NCBI RefSeq assembly: GCF_008831285.2
Contig: NC_045140.1
Coordinates: forward strand, 19,838,370 to 19,902,369
Source: Nymphaea colorata
Taxonomy: Eukaryota; Streptophyta; Magnoliopsida; Nymphaeales; Nymphaeaceae
Direction: 5' to 3'
DNA length: 64,000 nt
Notes under the pieces: model-generated
What the model was told of the DNA's origin: nothing
The model's database searches: none
The model's input: only the letters and a program-made list of their open reading frames with translations
Part shown: piece after piece, positions 23,316-36,500 of the stretch
Numbering within the stretch: position 1 is the first letter of the stretch
How the letters are laid out: every line of letters begins with the position of its first letter
Translations under genes and position numbers: made by a program

Positions 23316-26300
23316 ATGTGGTCCTCTCAAAGGATTGCAAGCACGAGAGGGAGGCTTTTGCTGTATTCTCGATCTTTCTTTTCATCAGATGCCCACAAGG
23401 ATCTGGTCTATGTTGACCTTCCTAGGCCAGCTAGGGACAAATCTGAAAGGAAGCCATATCCAACCCCCATGAAAGTGCTTATACAGAGGGCAAAAATGGA
23501 GAAAGAAGCAAGGAAGCTGAACCCTTGTAGGACCCTTGAACCACCTGACAATGGGTTGCTCATCCCAGAATTTGTACCCATTGCTCATCAAGTTTATAAG
23601 GCAAGAACCAACCTCCTTGATGGTCTGTCAAAGCTATTGAATGTTGTTGACGTAAAAAGGTGCAGGTAATTTTTTTCTTTTTCGCATTTAAACAATTTGA
23701 TGAAATTGCTTTCAAATTATTCTCAAATTTTCTTTTTCTTTTTCTGAATTTTATTTGTTAATGAATTATAAAGTGGAACGATTGCTACATTAGGTTGGAC
23801 CTACTACACAAAGTACATATAGGGCTTCAAATACTTTCTTTGAAGCTTTTAAGTGAAACATGGACTATCTTCAATTATATTATTCTCTTTTCATTCTAAT
23901 TTTTTAATATTTGTTGTTATTTTTCAAAATGTTGTCAAATCAAGATATTTCAAACAGTTGGTAAGGGAAATATTCTAAAGTTCATAACTTAGTCCTAGCA
24001 TGTATTGGTTGAATCGGAAGTTAGATACATGATGTAAGATAACATAATAGAAAAAGTTGCCACTTTTTACTACAAAATTTCGTGGAAAATTTAGAAAAGG
24101 TTAGGAAATGGTAAAAAAAAATCCCCATGAAAGAAAATGAATTGCATAACCGTCACACAAGAAATGACAATGGCAAACATGGAACACGTTTCAATAGTAA
24201 TATAGTAATCAAGATGCATCCATTAACTAAACTTGAAATTATAGTCCCTAACACAAAAGTCTGAGAGTAAAACCTGAAGTAACATAATTTCAAAGTTCAA
24301 ATGCCTAATAACAAGGTCCTTAGACTAGTCAAATTAAGAACATATATCTGTGATAAAGATTTGATATCTTCATTAAGTTCTTTGCTCCATTAGGTTCTCC
24401 TCCCCACAAGTTCTCTTAATATAGTGATATAACTTCTGTTGTTGATGCTTCTGCTGTGACAGCCCCATTTTAGAACCAAAGACTATTAGATTTTTAATGT
24501 ATCTTCTTGATTTTTGGAATTATAATATTTGGCAAAGGTAGCTTTAGATTGACAATTGCAAGCCTTGTCTATGTCTTCATGAACTCCTTTGCAATAGTTC
24601 GTAAAGTTTTGGTGTAATATTTTTCATGTAAATGCATGGTGGCACACAGGATGGGCTGCCATCTAGTTGGCCAATCAGATGCAACTTAAATGTATGGACT
24701 ATGAGAGTTCATACCATAAATACATCGGTAAATTGAATGATGACTCTGGCTTTTAGAGTCACTCAGCCATCTAATATGGGTCATCTAATTCAACATAATG
24801 GACAGTTAAGAGAAAAACACGGAGAAAAAGGTGAGGGGCATTTTCATCATCTAATATTAGTTTATACTTTTTTTTCTTTATTTTTCTCTCTACCATCCAT
24901 ATGCTTTAGATGGCGGCATTGGTAAGATGGCTAGGTGACTCTAGATAACCAAAGTCATCGTTCAGTCACTCTATATACATTTATATATGTATGTATATTG
25001 CAATTCTTTTGGTCATGCATGTCTAAGAACATTGATGTGCAAGATCATCAGATCTTCCAAAAAGTTCAGCCATTGTTGAGTGTGTCATAATATTGCCAAG
25101 AAAATATGTTTGACAGTCAACTGACTAAGATTTTCTAAAACAAAATCTACACTAATAGTTAACAATTTTATACCATTGATGATGAAAATTGTGAAAGACA
25201 TGCACTTTCAAGTTTCAATATGAAATCAGTCTTCCATACATGAAATTGGCCTCTAATCAATGTTTTTCTCCTCAAACACGCAAGAGCTCCCTCACATGCT
25301 ACTCTGAAGAGTGTGTTGTAGCCAGTCTTTGGGGCTTTTAAAGCTCAAAATAGAAAAAGGGTGTTTGGAGTCCAGACCCCTTTTTCCACCAAGTCTGTCT
25401 CATAAAATATAACCAGTTCATACAGTATGAACATGCATATGATACATCCGTCAAACTAATTTCGAGGACATATCTTTTCAGTTTTGGTCTTAGTAAGGTC
25501 ATGTATATATGGTGTACAAGTTTCATTCATTGGCTTAAGCATAGACTTGTTCTGATATTATTATAATCTTGTCTTCATTTTGCAAAAGCTTGATCAGAAA
25601 GGTTTTTGTGGATTCATGAAACATTTAAGTGGTATCAATTTTATTATGATATAAATGTCATTTTTTGATCATTTGGATTAAATGTCTTTTTTGAATTAAT
25701 GTCTTCTACTTCTAAGTTCTGCTTAGTTCTTAATTGAGATTTCCTGCTAAAAAACAATGTACATTTCCAATTAACCAGCAAGAAAATCATAAGCAGATTC
25801 ATGGTGCAGCTACCATTTTCATCAAATTTTCCAGCCCAATATTGGGTCAATTGGATGGCAAGGGCCTTTCTGTTTGACTGTTAAGACGGTAAGATGGGTA
25901 AATGGGTTCATCTGCTTCAATTGTGCAGAAAAGAGTTCTGCCATTTTCATTAGTTATATACCTTCAAACTTCAAAGGAAGGATCTGTTGAGTATATGTGG
26001 CTGTTCATAGTGTTTATGCATCCTTGCAGGCAATTCATATCTCTGGCTGCCTTAGCTTTACATAAGCTAATGCAAATCTTCTTCTTTTATTGTCTAGTGG
26101 CTACGTGGCATCTCAAAAAGGATTTATTCTTAAGTGGACTTTTTATACCCATTAGGAGTGCCTTTCTTTCCCAAGTGTAAACTGGTTTTTGGTGTACAAG
26201 AAAATGTATTTAGCGGTGTCTGTTTTTAAGTTGCACAATGGCATAATGTTCACTCTCAGACTAATGCTCTACAGTGTCTTATTCCTGTCATCCTTCATGT

Positions 26301-26953
26301 TCAGATTCTGCTCAGAAGTTCATGTTGGCCGCGTGGGTCATGAAATAAGAACATGTACAGGCCCAAGAAGTGGTCTAAGAAATGCCATGCATGTCTGGAC
26401 CAATGGGAAAGTTGATGATGTTGTTGGATTTCCCTTGTTCTTCCATCTAGATGATAGAGCTAAGAAACCAAGAGTTGTACATGATGAGAGATCCACAGTC
26501 AAAAGGCTACCTGCCATTGTAGAGCTCTGCATTCAAGCTGGATTAGACCTTCCAAATTATCCAACTATGAGAAGAACCAGGCCTGTCCACTCAATTGAGG
26601 GAAGAATTGTTGAATTTGATGATGATTCAGCCTCAAACAATGACATAAGGGATGAGGTCAGCATGGATCTCCCTGGTAGTGAATGTCTTGATTCTGAAGA
26701 ACTTACAGGTGACAATGCTGAATTGATGTGCATCAAGACTTTAGAGTCTTGGTTCACAATGAAGAATGGAGCAGAGGAACTTATGAAAAAGTTTTCTGTC
26801 CAGACTTGCGGGTATTGCCCTGAGGTCCAAGTTGGTCCTAAAGGGCACAAGGTGAGGATGTGTAAAGCTGCTAAACACCAGTTTCGGCAAATTTCACTGA
26901 GCTATGTGATTTTATTAAGGTCAAAATTACGAATCACATGCGTTGATGGATAA
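23316..26953 (+). CDS. APO3: APO3-like mitochondrial RNA-binding protein, C-terminally truncated
   Basis: Two exons, 23316-23665 and 26305-26953, join in phase (AG + A gives Arg) into 332 residues. APO proteins are plant-specific organelle RNA-binding factors; APO1 promotes chloroplast group II intron splicing. Residues 1-25 are rich in Arg/Ser and resemble a mitochondrial presequence. The family signature DKSERKPYPTPMKVLIQRAK lies at 41-60. The first zinc motif is C116-x2-C119-x9-H129-x4-C134 and the second is C285-x2-C288-x9-H298-x4-C303. LPAIVELCIQAG and HSIEGRIV between them are typical of APO3. After KHQFR (residue 311) similarity stops and 21 unrelated residues lead to TGA; roughly 90 residues of the usual C-terminus (the HAWQEA...WHV region) are missing and not seen to 30 kb. 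It may be a distal exon I missed, or a disrupted gene. The ATG follows an acceptor at 23242 and in-frame stops. Confidence 0.85.
23666..26304 (+). other. APO3-like gene, intron between coding exons
   Basis: A 2.6-kb intron with donor GTAATT and acceptor TTCAG. It splits the first zinc motif between its two cysteines. AT-rich, with no nested gene seen. Confidence 0.8.
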
Positions 26954-28300
26954 TTGATGAAATGAAGAGCATGATGCAAGTTGGCTAAATATTTCATCAA
27001 TTACGTGGGTCTGTCGTTTGATGGTTAGACCGGTTTTGCATGTCACGTACTGTAAGTTATGTTACGGAATGTAACCATGAAGACAACAATATGATAGAAG
27101 GTTCTGTGTAACTTATGAACGTATCATATGTTATGTTGATTGTAACATAACGTATAATTACACCTTAACATAAAGAAGCATAAGAAAATTGAACCTAAAA
27201 CTATAAATTTATTAAAGCTGAATGTTGTCTTCATCATGGATAATGTTGACTTCATCATGGAAATATTATTATAAATTTTAATTCAAAAAAAGGTTTAGGC
27301 TGATTTCATGCAATAAAGTTGAGAGTTTTCATCCTTTTTTTTTCCCCCTTGAAGAGTTTCTGTCAGTTCTCCAAAATAAAAATTTTCAAGTTTTATGATT
27401 TTTCCACCATTGAGTTGCTTGAAGACTCCAAAAGGCGTGTCATTCACAATGAGACCTTGTCCATTCTAATGCTCACTTAAGTATCAAGCAATTTTAAGTG
27501 ATTAATTTTTTAGGTGTATATGTTGGAACTTGGAAGCAAAATATATATATATATTTTTTTTGTATTTTATGCAACTCATGTTGTCACATTATAAATTTTC
27601 TTATTTCCTTTTTTTTAATTATATTTTGTATTCATTTTTATTTTTAAATGTTTTGATATCATTAATATTTAAAAAAAATGAATTCGTAACCTTTTGCCTG
27701 TCCAACTTTAAACCAGACAGACACGGTTTCATTATAGTTTTACAAAGTTGGCTTGGACATTAACCTAGATAGAAACTCATGTCCCCATTATGTCTTTTGC
27801 AGATTTCTGGCATAAGAGAATTTTGAGAATCTTTTATGGAGACCAGTGAGAGAGAATACATCTAACTAGTAAAGGCCTTCCTAGATTAAGTGAAAAACCT
27901 TACTCTATGGAAGTGAAAATATCAATAGAATCAAAAGATGTGGAGATCTTGAATGATGGGTTGGTTCTACCTGAAGAAATAATTTTGATGGTTAAAATGG
28001 ATGAACCCTTGTAAGATAACAGCTGTTGCTTAATTATTTTATTTCTGTCTGCAATCAGCAGTTACTTCCCAGCAAAAAAAATTTTCAAGATTAATTTTTT
28101 ATGGACCGCGAATTAGGTATATTGTGAAATTCATTAGTCTTCTGACCGATTTTTTCTTATTTTGTGAAAAAGAATGTGGATAATGGCTCATAGTCTTCAA
28201 TTGCTGAAAATGACAATCTTATCCTGAGAATGCAACGTTAAGAAATTTTTTACAGCATTTTGAATATGCGACGGAGGATTCAAATTTGCCGGATAATTAC

Positions 28301-28444
28301 TGGACAGTTAGAAATTAAAAATCTGTCACTAAAAGCACCTTAAAACATTGTTAAGAGTACTATGAACCATTATTGCATTACAGCCCATGATTAACATTCT
28401 TGTGACGACTGCTCGTAGTCATAGATTTTTAATTTTTAACCATA
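28301..28444. mobile_element. Short TIR element family 2, copy 1
   Basis: Left end TTAGAAATTAAAAATCTGTC continues with ACTAAAAGCACC. The right end reverse-complements to TGGTTAAAAATTAAAAATCT followed by ATGACTACGAG. About 144 bp with ~30-bp imperfect inverted ends and no coding capacity. Confidence 0.55.
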
Positions 28445-28568
28445 CATATATAAGAAGGCCTCACTTCCTATGGTCAGCCGGAGGATTCTGGCCTCTCACA
28501 CAGACACCTCAATGTATTTGGTACCGGTATGACTGAAGGGGATTCCCATTATACGTCGCCCCACCTCC

Positions 28569-28571
<3 letters not shown>

Positions 28572-28625
<54 letters not shown>
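28572..28625. repeat. (TA)n microsatellite
   Basis: Uninterrupted TA units, about 54 bp. Confidence 0.95.
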
Positions 28626-28628
<3 letters not shown>

Positions 28629-28679
28629 GATTAAAATCAACCAGTTGTCAAATAGTTAGTTAAATATTTGAATCCGCCA

Positions 28680-28782
28680 CAAAGATGCATCATAAGCCAT
28701 TATTGGAAACACCATATAATCTATTGCTTATGCTCATTTGAGAGTGTGCTTTTAGTGACAGTTTTTTAATATTATGTCATAT
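28680..28782. mobile_element. Short TIR element family 2, partial copy
   Basis: Shares GCATCATAA...TATGCTCAT and the right-end GTGCTTTTAGTGACAG with the copy at 57389-57537; the left end is not recognisable. Confidence 0.4.
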
Positions 28783-29506
28783 GTTGGCATTTGGCAGCTG
28801 ATTGATTTCAATTCCTATAAAATTGAACTGCATGTGTGAGAGATCCAAATGAACGAATGATCGAGGGATTTCAGCATATACACACACATATATGTATAGT
28901 TTCATTTTCATTGTAATATTTGTTGGTCTTTTTTTTCCTATTTTATGTCTTCAGCTTTAGCCATAGTTGGACTTCACATGAAGTGAAATATATTGAATAC
29001 ATTTCATAAGTTTCGTGGTTCTTTTATGCACTAACTGTGAAGAGCCACTCTTGGCTTTGGGAGTTTTTCATCTCGAACCCTTTGCTCGGCTGTTTTAGGC
29101 CTCTCTGGTTTTAATCTTCAACGAGTCATACTTTCTCACTCGGTCACATTGATGTTCTCGACTTCATTAATTTTTTGTCATGTTTCACTAATTTTTCACT
29201 GAAACTGTTTCAAATTTAAAAAGTAAAATTATTTTATTGACAAAAGGTTTTTTTTTTTTAAGAACACATGCCCCCCTTGCGTCTCACCCAAAAGTGTGTA
29301 ATTCCAGAGTTGAACACTTTTCATTGTTTTTCTTTTTTGTTTTTTTGTTTTGCTAGAAGAGAGAAATAGACAGCTCAAACTTAAAAAAATTCCTAATGTG
29401 GTAGAATGCGGTGTTATATGAATCTGTCTTAAAGTGTTTATGAAACTATCTTAATCTTTAAGTTGTACTCATAAAAAGATGTGTTCGTGTTTAGGGGCAG
29501 AGCCAA

Positions 29507-29672
29507 GCCGGGCTAGTAGGTGCCTTGGCTCCTCCTTGTTTTTTTTTTTTAATTTACATGTAAGTTTGAAAGAATTTCACTTGTCGTATATAAAAATTTT
29601 GAAAAATGATATTTGGATTACTTTCAAAATTTTAAAACTATAATTAGAACCTCTCATAAAAAATTTGTGTTT
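29507..29672. mobile_element. Short TIR element, inverted relative of 19-kb copies
   Basis: From GCCTTGGCTCC onward, through AATTTACATGTAA, ACTTGTC, AAAATTTTGAAAAATGATATTT and CTCATAAAAAATTTG, this matches the reverse complement of 19047-19242. A GGGGCAGAGCCA start just upstream (29492) hints at the terminal repeat. The far end is eroded. Confidence 0.5.
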
Positions 29673-30130
29673 TTATTGCCAAATGCTCTAAGAAGAACCT
29701 CTAACTATTCCCTATCAGGCCTCCAAATTAGTGGGTTCGGTCGGGACTCTGCTTACCATTGGAAGATCCAGACCCGGTCCCGACAGCAACGGCAACGGAT
29801 ATGACTCTTCGTAACTCATAACATGTTCACTAAGTTAGGCATTTGAGATTTACAAAGAACATAGTATATAATTAAATAAATCATGTAGTTATAGGTAGGA
29901 ACTTTCGCCATCAGATGCAATTAAAAATTCGACTTTAGACTTAAACTTTGGTAACTCAGGCAGCCCATCATATGTATTATTTTTCATAAAAACAAATTCA
30001 AGCTTTGCTAAATTAACAAAAACACATTTAAATTTCGATTGTTTTATTTAACCAATTGTTTTCTACATAGTTAAACGGTTAAATAAACAACTAAAATTAA
30101 ATAAATATTTTAATATATATATATATAATA

Positions 30131-30571
30131 CCAGTTTTCATCTCCAAAGTTGGAGGTTGAAGGGAAAAGGGTGACCGCGAAGAAAAAGGGGGGAAGGCAA
30201 AAGGGAAGGGAAGGAAAAATAAAGCGAGCTCGTTTTCCGAGGCCGTACAGATCCGGAGCCCCAGAAGAAGTCTTCCACAAATCTCTGCCTCTGACGGACT
30301 TTCTCTCTAATTATGGTATGGCCATGCTTCCCGCCGGCAATCGACAACGGCGACGTCGGTGATGCCGAGCCCCAGCGAGCTCCCTTCAGTCTCACTCCCA
30401 AAATCCTTCCTCTAATTCCTCCTTCTGCCACTTCAAGGTGAAGGAGCGAGGACTTCCAGGCCAACGCCCGCTCTCTTTGCAAGGTTTTCGGAACTTTCCT
30501 TTTCCTCTGGTTTAATTCAGGACCGAGGGAAGGAGGGTTTTCTGTTGCACCCTTTCTCTCTCTGTAGTAAG
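30131..30571 (+). promoter_or_regulatory. DUF3755 gene promoter/5' leader
   Basis: Composition rises sharply in GC about 400 bp before the ATG. It contains pyrimidine-rich leader sequence (CTTTCTCTCTCTG just before the start) and several upstream ATGs (30150, 30313). A leader intron cannot be excluded. Confidence 0.4.
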
Positions 30572-33500
30572 ATGGCTGCGAGCGCCAACCCCTCGCAGGA
30601 AGGACAGGGACAGGGTGCTGCCGCTCTCAACGGCCACAACAACCGCAGTGCCGGAGGGCCAGGCCCTGCCGTGGCTTCAACCACGGCCGAGAATTCGGGC
30701 CCCGCCCAGGCGCTCAAGCACAACCCAGGAATTTGTTTGGAGTGGACCGCGGATGAGCAATCCATCCTCGAGGACGGCCTTGCCAAGTAAGGGCTTTCCT
30801 CCTTTCTTAACTTGTTTTTGACAAATCCATGCATCTAAAGGTGCAGTTCTTCAAGAATTATATCCGGAATTTGATTCCGCTATCCTTTTGTTTTGCGTAC
30901 TGGGAATTGGTATTCTGGTTCTATTTCCAGTTTCACCTGTTCGTTTGCTGCTGACGGCATAATGATGGTCGTAGGAGGAACAATAATGGTGGTAGTAATA
31001 GTACTGGCAGTAGTAGTACTACTATTACTACTACTAAAATAACAATAATAATAAATGTCAGCAGCAGCGTAAGAAGGAACGGTGGCGCTGTATAATGGAC
31101 CATATGCAGTGTGAGACAAATAACACGTACCTTTCTTTTGCAAATTCAAGTAGTGGGATACCTCAAACAAATCTGTGAAGCAACTACCGGGAAGCAGGTG
31201 CCTTCATTCTTATGCAACCCTTTACTCAACTTTCTAGATGGTTGGGGAGAACATCTTTCCTTCTCCTCATTATGGTCATGTAGAAACCACGGTGTAATGT
31301 GGAGATGGATGCAAAGGGGGGACCGGTTGAAACACTTATAAGGTTAAAGAAGGTAACACTAAAACACTGAGGATGTCTTATAATATTTAGATCTAACTCA
31401 GACCTGATCCATAGAGTACTATGAGGTATCCATGAAAATGTGTACCAAACACAGGTATGTGGCCCATATCTACGTTATCCATGTGATTATGCGATTGAGA
31501 TGCGACAGGAGATCCTTAAGGATTTTGGTGATAATGACCCCAATCCTTACCATACAAAACAGCCTTGCTTGACCAGCAAACTATTGAGAGAAATGTTGGC
31601 TCAACCTAGAAGCTTGACACTTCCCAAAAAGGCAGAATACGTGAAGGCCCATGGTCTCATTAGTAATCAGTGAAAAATGATAAAGGTCACCTGACTCACC
31701 TCATCTGCTAGCTTGCTTGCTAACTATGGCACTTGCTCTTGCCTGAGCTCAGTAGTTACAGAATGTAGTGGATTTTACGAATGTGATATGCATGATGTGT
31801 TTAGTAGGAAATAAGTTTTGGGTGATGTGATTTAACATGTAAGCATGCTTTTTTAAGTGCTTCAAAAATATCAGCGGTTCATTTGTATGAATACCGGAAG
31901 ACTCATTATATCATAAGCATTGGAAAGGTAAATATAACCAAGAGTTGGATTCTTTAAATTGATAATATTAAACAAATCTACGTGTGCATATTTGAGTTGA
32001 TGCCACTTGCACATATTATTTTACCTTCTAGTTTTGAAGCTTTATTAGTACTGAAAGTTCTCTACAGGAGCCTTTTCAAAGCTGCTGAGTTGATAATTAT
32101 GCCTTTAGAGATAAGAGAGAGAGAGAGAGGTGTCGGTTGAAAAGAATGGGGCCCTTTTTTTTTTTTTTGGCTAGAAAGTGTTGGATCTCTCATTTCTGGC
32201 AGATTCCTGGGTTTTTTTCCTGGAATACCATCATAATTTATATATGGATTGGGGAGCCAAATTTATACTTTGATGTATGGTAAGCATAAAATATGTTTGC
32301 CAACTTTTGGCATTAATGACAGATTACCCACTTTGTATCTAGCAAGGACAAGTGGATTTCCTGACGATAGTGTTGGTAATGGTGCAGGTACGCATCTGAA
32401 TCAAATATTGTTCGTTATGCCAAAATTGCTATGCAGTTGAAGGATAAGACGGTCAGAGATGTAGCTTTGCGATGCAAGTGGATGTCGGTGAGTAGTTGCG
32501 GCTTCATGTGCTTGGTAATATTTTGTCATTTTGGCTTGGAAAATAAATTCTCATGTTCAAAGCCATCATCTTCTTCTTTATAAATGTTGAAGTTCATGGT
32601 TTAGGAAAACCAAAAATATTAGAAGAGAACTCCTGGATGGCAACTGCTGTTCTACTATGACATATCTCGGCAAATTGTTCTGCAGTTCCTTTTCCTTTTT
32701 TGGGTGAAGTGAACCAAGTCAATTCTGGACCCCCCTCTTTCTGTTAGGACATGCAAGCAGTTTAACCTTTTGTGGAAACTTACTCCACATATTCTATCAT
32801 AATCTGAGTTTCCAAACAATTGCTTATGATCCATAAATATAGCAACCAGGACAATCTTATTCTTGTATTTAATATGTAAAAGGTGCTGCTTGTTCTGATG
32901 CTAGTATTCATGTGTGAAGGATTGATAATTAGTGTGCTAGGGTCTTGCATTCGTGGATCTAATGTGGCATAGCCTTACTGATGTGACAAGAGTTTGGCCC
33001 CAAAATCCACAGCATAACAACCTAACAGTCCGAGGTCAGAACTGAGATCTGCACTTAAGATACATTGTATCCTATTTTATATTGTCAAAAGGTCTGTTCT
33101 AAGGTCAAAAGGAGGAATTCTATTTCTCACCATCACAAAAGTTGACGTTGTAAGAATAGAAAGATAAAGGAAACAAAAATGTGAAAAATCACAATATTTT
33201 GGAAAAAAAATCAAAATCAAATCTTGTGACTTTTTATGTTATTTTAATCTTTTTGGAGGTTTATTTTAAAATTTTAATTACTTTTTTTTTAATTTTTATC
33301 AATGTTTTTTTTGTAAGGAAAATAGTCAAAAACTCAATTTTTTATAATTTATTATTATTATTTTATATTTAAAGATTTTTGAATTCCCGTGAAAGTAAAG
33401 TTCGTAAGTAATACCCAAGAAAAACCACACCAACAAAAACCCGAAACAATACTTGTGACAATGCTTGTTCTGTAGATCTTAAGTCTGCAGTTGACAAACT

Positions 33501-36500
33501 CTACCTTGTCATGTAAATTTGGTCAACATCTCAGGTCCTTATTATTGTTTTCATGCTTTTTCTATTCCAAAGCGAAACAAAAAATTCTTATGATTTTGCA
33601 TGCAAACGTTTGGTTTTTATAGCTTCTCATGATTATGTTGTGCAACTGAATGGGGAAACGAAAGTCTGAAGAGAGGGTAAGGAATAAGAACCATGTTAAC
33701 GTTTTAATTTTCCAGCTCTCTAGTTTCAGGCTTTCAACGATGTATAAATTTGTTTTTTTTTTTTTGCTTTTGTTTTTCCTCCCTAACCTAACTTGGCAGT
33801 GGTTCCTTTTTGTCTCGTTTTCTCTTTTCCTGTTTCTGTTCTTAGCATGTCTTTAGTTCCTGTGACTTCTGTCATCATATGATATAGTGAAGCCGTTGGC
33901 TTAATTAAAAGTGTTTTCCATTTCACTGTTCTTCTCATATTCCTTCCTGTTTTGATTCTTGCGATTCATTGGTCACATGATTTAATAAAGCAAATGGCAT
34001 AACTACAAGTGTTTTCCATTTCACTATTGCTCATGTATTGTATATTAGTTGCTTTCTGGTTGTCTCCTTTTCTTATTTAAGTCTGTGGAATTTCTCCATT
34101 TCACAAATTTTCCTCATCTGAGCTGGTGATCACCCTGAATTACTGTTTCAATTATGTCCAGTTTGGCATTTGATTAGATGCCTAACCAACTGGGTGTATT
34201 GCAGTAGAAGGAAAATATCTACACATTTCCAACTTATTAACCTTCATATTTTGAAGACTTGCACTTCAAAGCAGCTAAAAAATGGTTTTGTTCTTTTCCT
34301 TTGTTAATTGTGCGGTTCTTTTCCTTTATTAATTGTGCACTAAGGTGGCATCTTATTGTTTTTCTCAGAAAAAGGAAAACAGCAAAAGAAGGAAAACTGA
34401 AGATCACAACTTGTCTCGGAAGAGTAAAGATAAGAAGGTAGGTAGTTAGATATGTTCATGGTGATTAGGATATGCTCACAATTTTCTCTTTGTTTTTTGT
34501 ATCAGGTACCATTATGTCGTTATTGATATTTTTCTTAAAAAGAAATCTTAAAGGAGTTTACCTAATGATGGTTAATAGTGGTCTGCTGCTGTTCGGTTAC
34601 TATGTTGTGGCTGCTCAGCAGGGAGATTTTCTTAGAAAGTGTAATCTTCAAATTTTCTGTTCGGATGCTAGGCTTGTTCAACATATTTCCATTGGCTTTT
34701 TTCTGTAGTTGGCTTGCATCATTAGAGGAGTATGTGAGTTTTGCCTAGGGGCATGCATGGTTGTTTTCATGTGCATGTTTTTGCCTATGCATGGTATTGG
34801 GTTGGGGGGATGGGAAGGAGGTCGAGTGGAGCAGGTCTGATGCATCCTCATGTTCATCTGGATAATTCTTAGTACCCTTTGGAATATCAAAGGAATGCGT
34901 CCTGTGTCACATTGTTGTTGCAAATACTCTGCTGCACCTGAGTGGATGTGCATTGGGTTGGGATGTAGATGGGTGCTTTTGTATGCGGACTAACAATTGA
35001 TGGTTGTCATGCTTCATGCTCTAATTCAAATGCATATTGCATACATTTCTTTTATTTCTATAGATAAGCTTGTTTTATCTATATAAGGTGGGAGAGCCAC
35101 ATTAGGGCATTGAGAGGGCCAGGATGCACATGCCACCTCTGCCACAAATATTACCAGTATACATGATTGGGTCACTATGGATAAATTTTCAAATTTGCCT
35201 TCCTTTTTGGAAAGATGGTTCATTGTTAGCAAAATTTTCCTTTTATTTTTTCCATGGTCTCCTTCTGCCCCTTTAGTTTGGTTTTTGATTTCAGAAAGAA
35301 GCACCTTGTATCTCATGCCTCTCTCTCTCTCTCTTTATCTCCCTCAGAGCTCTTTATCTCCCTCTCTCTCTCTTTCTTAAAACTGTACTTGTTTATGGGG
35401 ATTGGTGAGGACATGTAGGGGCTCTCTCTTTCTTTGTCTCTCTGTGTTAGTGGTCCCGGTTTAAACTCCTGCCCTTTCTGCACCAGCACCTGTTTCTGCA
35501 CTCTCCTTCTCACTCAGGTGACATAGGAATGCATGGACAGATGACACATGTATCATGCTCACATTGAGGTGGATGGGCCATACTGCTTGTATGCTAATCC
35601 ATGTGTCTAAAATGACCATATTCATCTGAAATACTACAGGAAGGAGTTATATGCTAGTTCATCTGATTTTTCTCAAAATCAATTTTCTGACATCCATGAA
35701 AATTTATGTCTAGAAGTGTATTATAAAATAGAAAGTATAATTTTGTTTTAACAGTGAATTCTTGTGCTTATTTTTCTTCAGCTTGAAATTCATCTCAATG
35801 AAATTCGATTGTCATCTAACACTTTGCATCCAAAATAGAATATATTTATTTCAGCTGGTTGTATATGTAGCTGGCTGTATATGCAGCTGGAAGTGGAGAA
35901 TTGCTTTATCCATTAGAATATGAAAGGTACCTGCCACAAAAGTTCTCTTGCAAAATCAGTAACCATGAATAACTACAATTTTTGGAGGGTTTGGTGCTTT
36001 TCTACTGAGGTAGCCATTTTGGGGGATGTAGTTTGGTTGTTGACTTCAAAAAAGTGTCAAACAACATCTACTGCATGTACTTCTGGAAGATTAATTGTGG
36101 AAGTTCCTTAGTTGTTAGCACTTGTAGTTTATATGTGATAGATAACATGCTTCTACTGTGCATTTTTATCCAAAATATATGACTGTCTACTTTCTCCTTT
36201 TCCATGCTTATCCTAGAAAGTTCATCCGCACATGCTTTGGTCATCTCTGTGCTTTAATTCTTGAAAATGTAGTAATCCTTGTTATGATAATTTTTTGTTT
36301 TCCAAAGGAAAAAAGTACTGACCCTGCAAAGCCGAGTCAGTCAGGAGCAAGGCAGAACGTTCCTTCGTACACCATGCAAATGCTTCCTATGGATAATGAT
36401 GATGGTATTTCTTACAAAGGTCGGTTGTGTATGTATTTGCATCTTACAGGTTATGCAGTTTATATTTGCTTGTAGTTAGAAATTACAACTTACAATGGTT

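Larger units (their letters stand above)
26954..30130. other. Intergenic, TIR elements and microsatellite
   Basis: No gene supported. The stretch was read for the missing APO C-terminus without success. It holds two copies of a short TIR family (28301-28444 and part at 28680-28782), a long (TA)n at 28572-28625, a motif copy of the 9.2-kb repeat (29410-29480), and an inverted copy of the 19-kb TIR element (29507-29672). Confidence 0.5.

Noticed and set aside
27802-27850. FWHKRILRIFYG as a remnant of the missing APO C-terminus (WHV...RFYGKAP)
   Set aside because: Only a few residues agree, spacing is wrong and a stop follows; likely chance.
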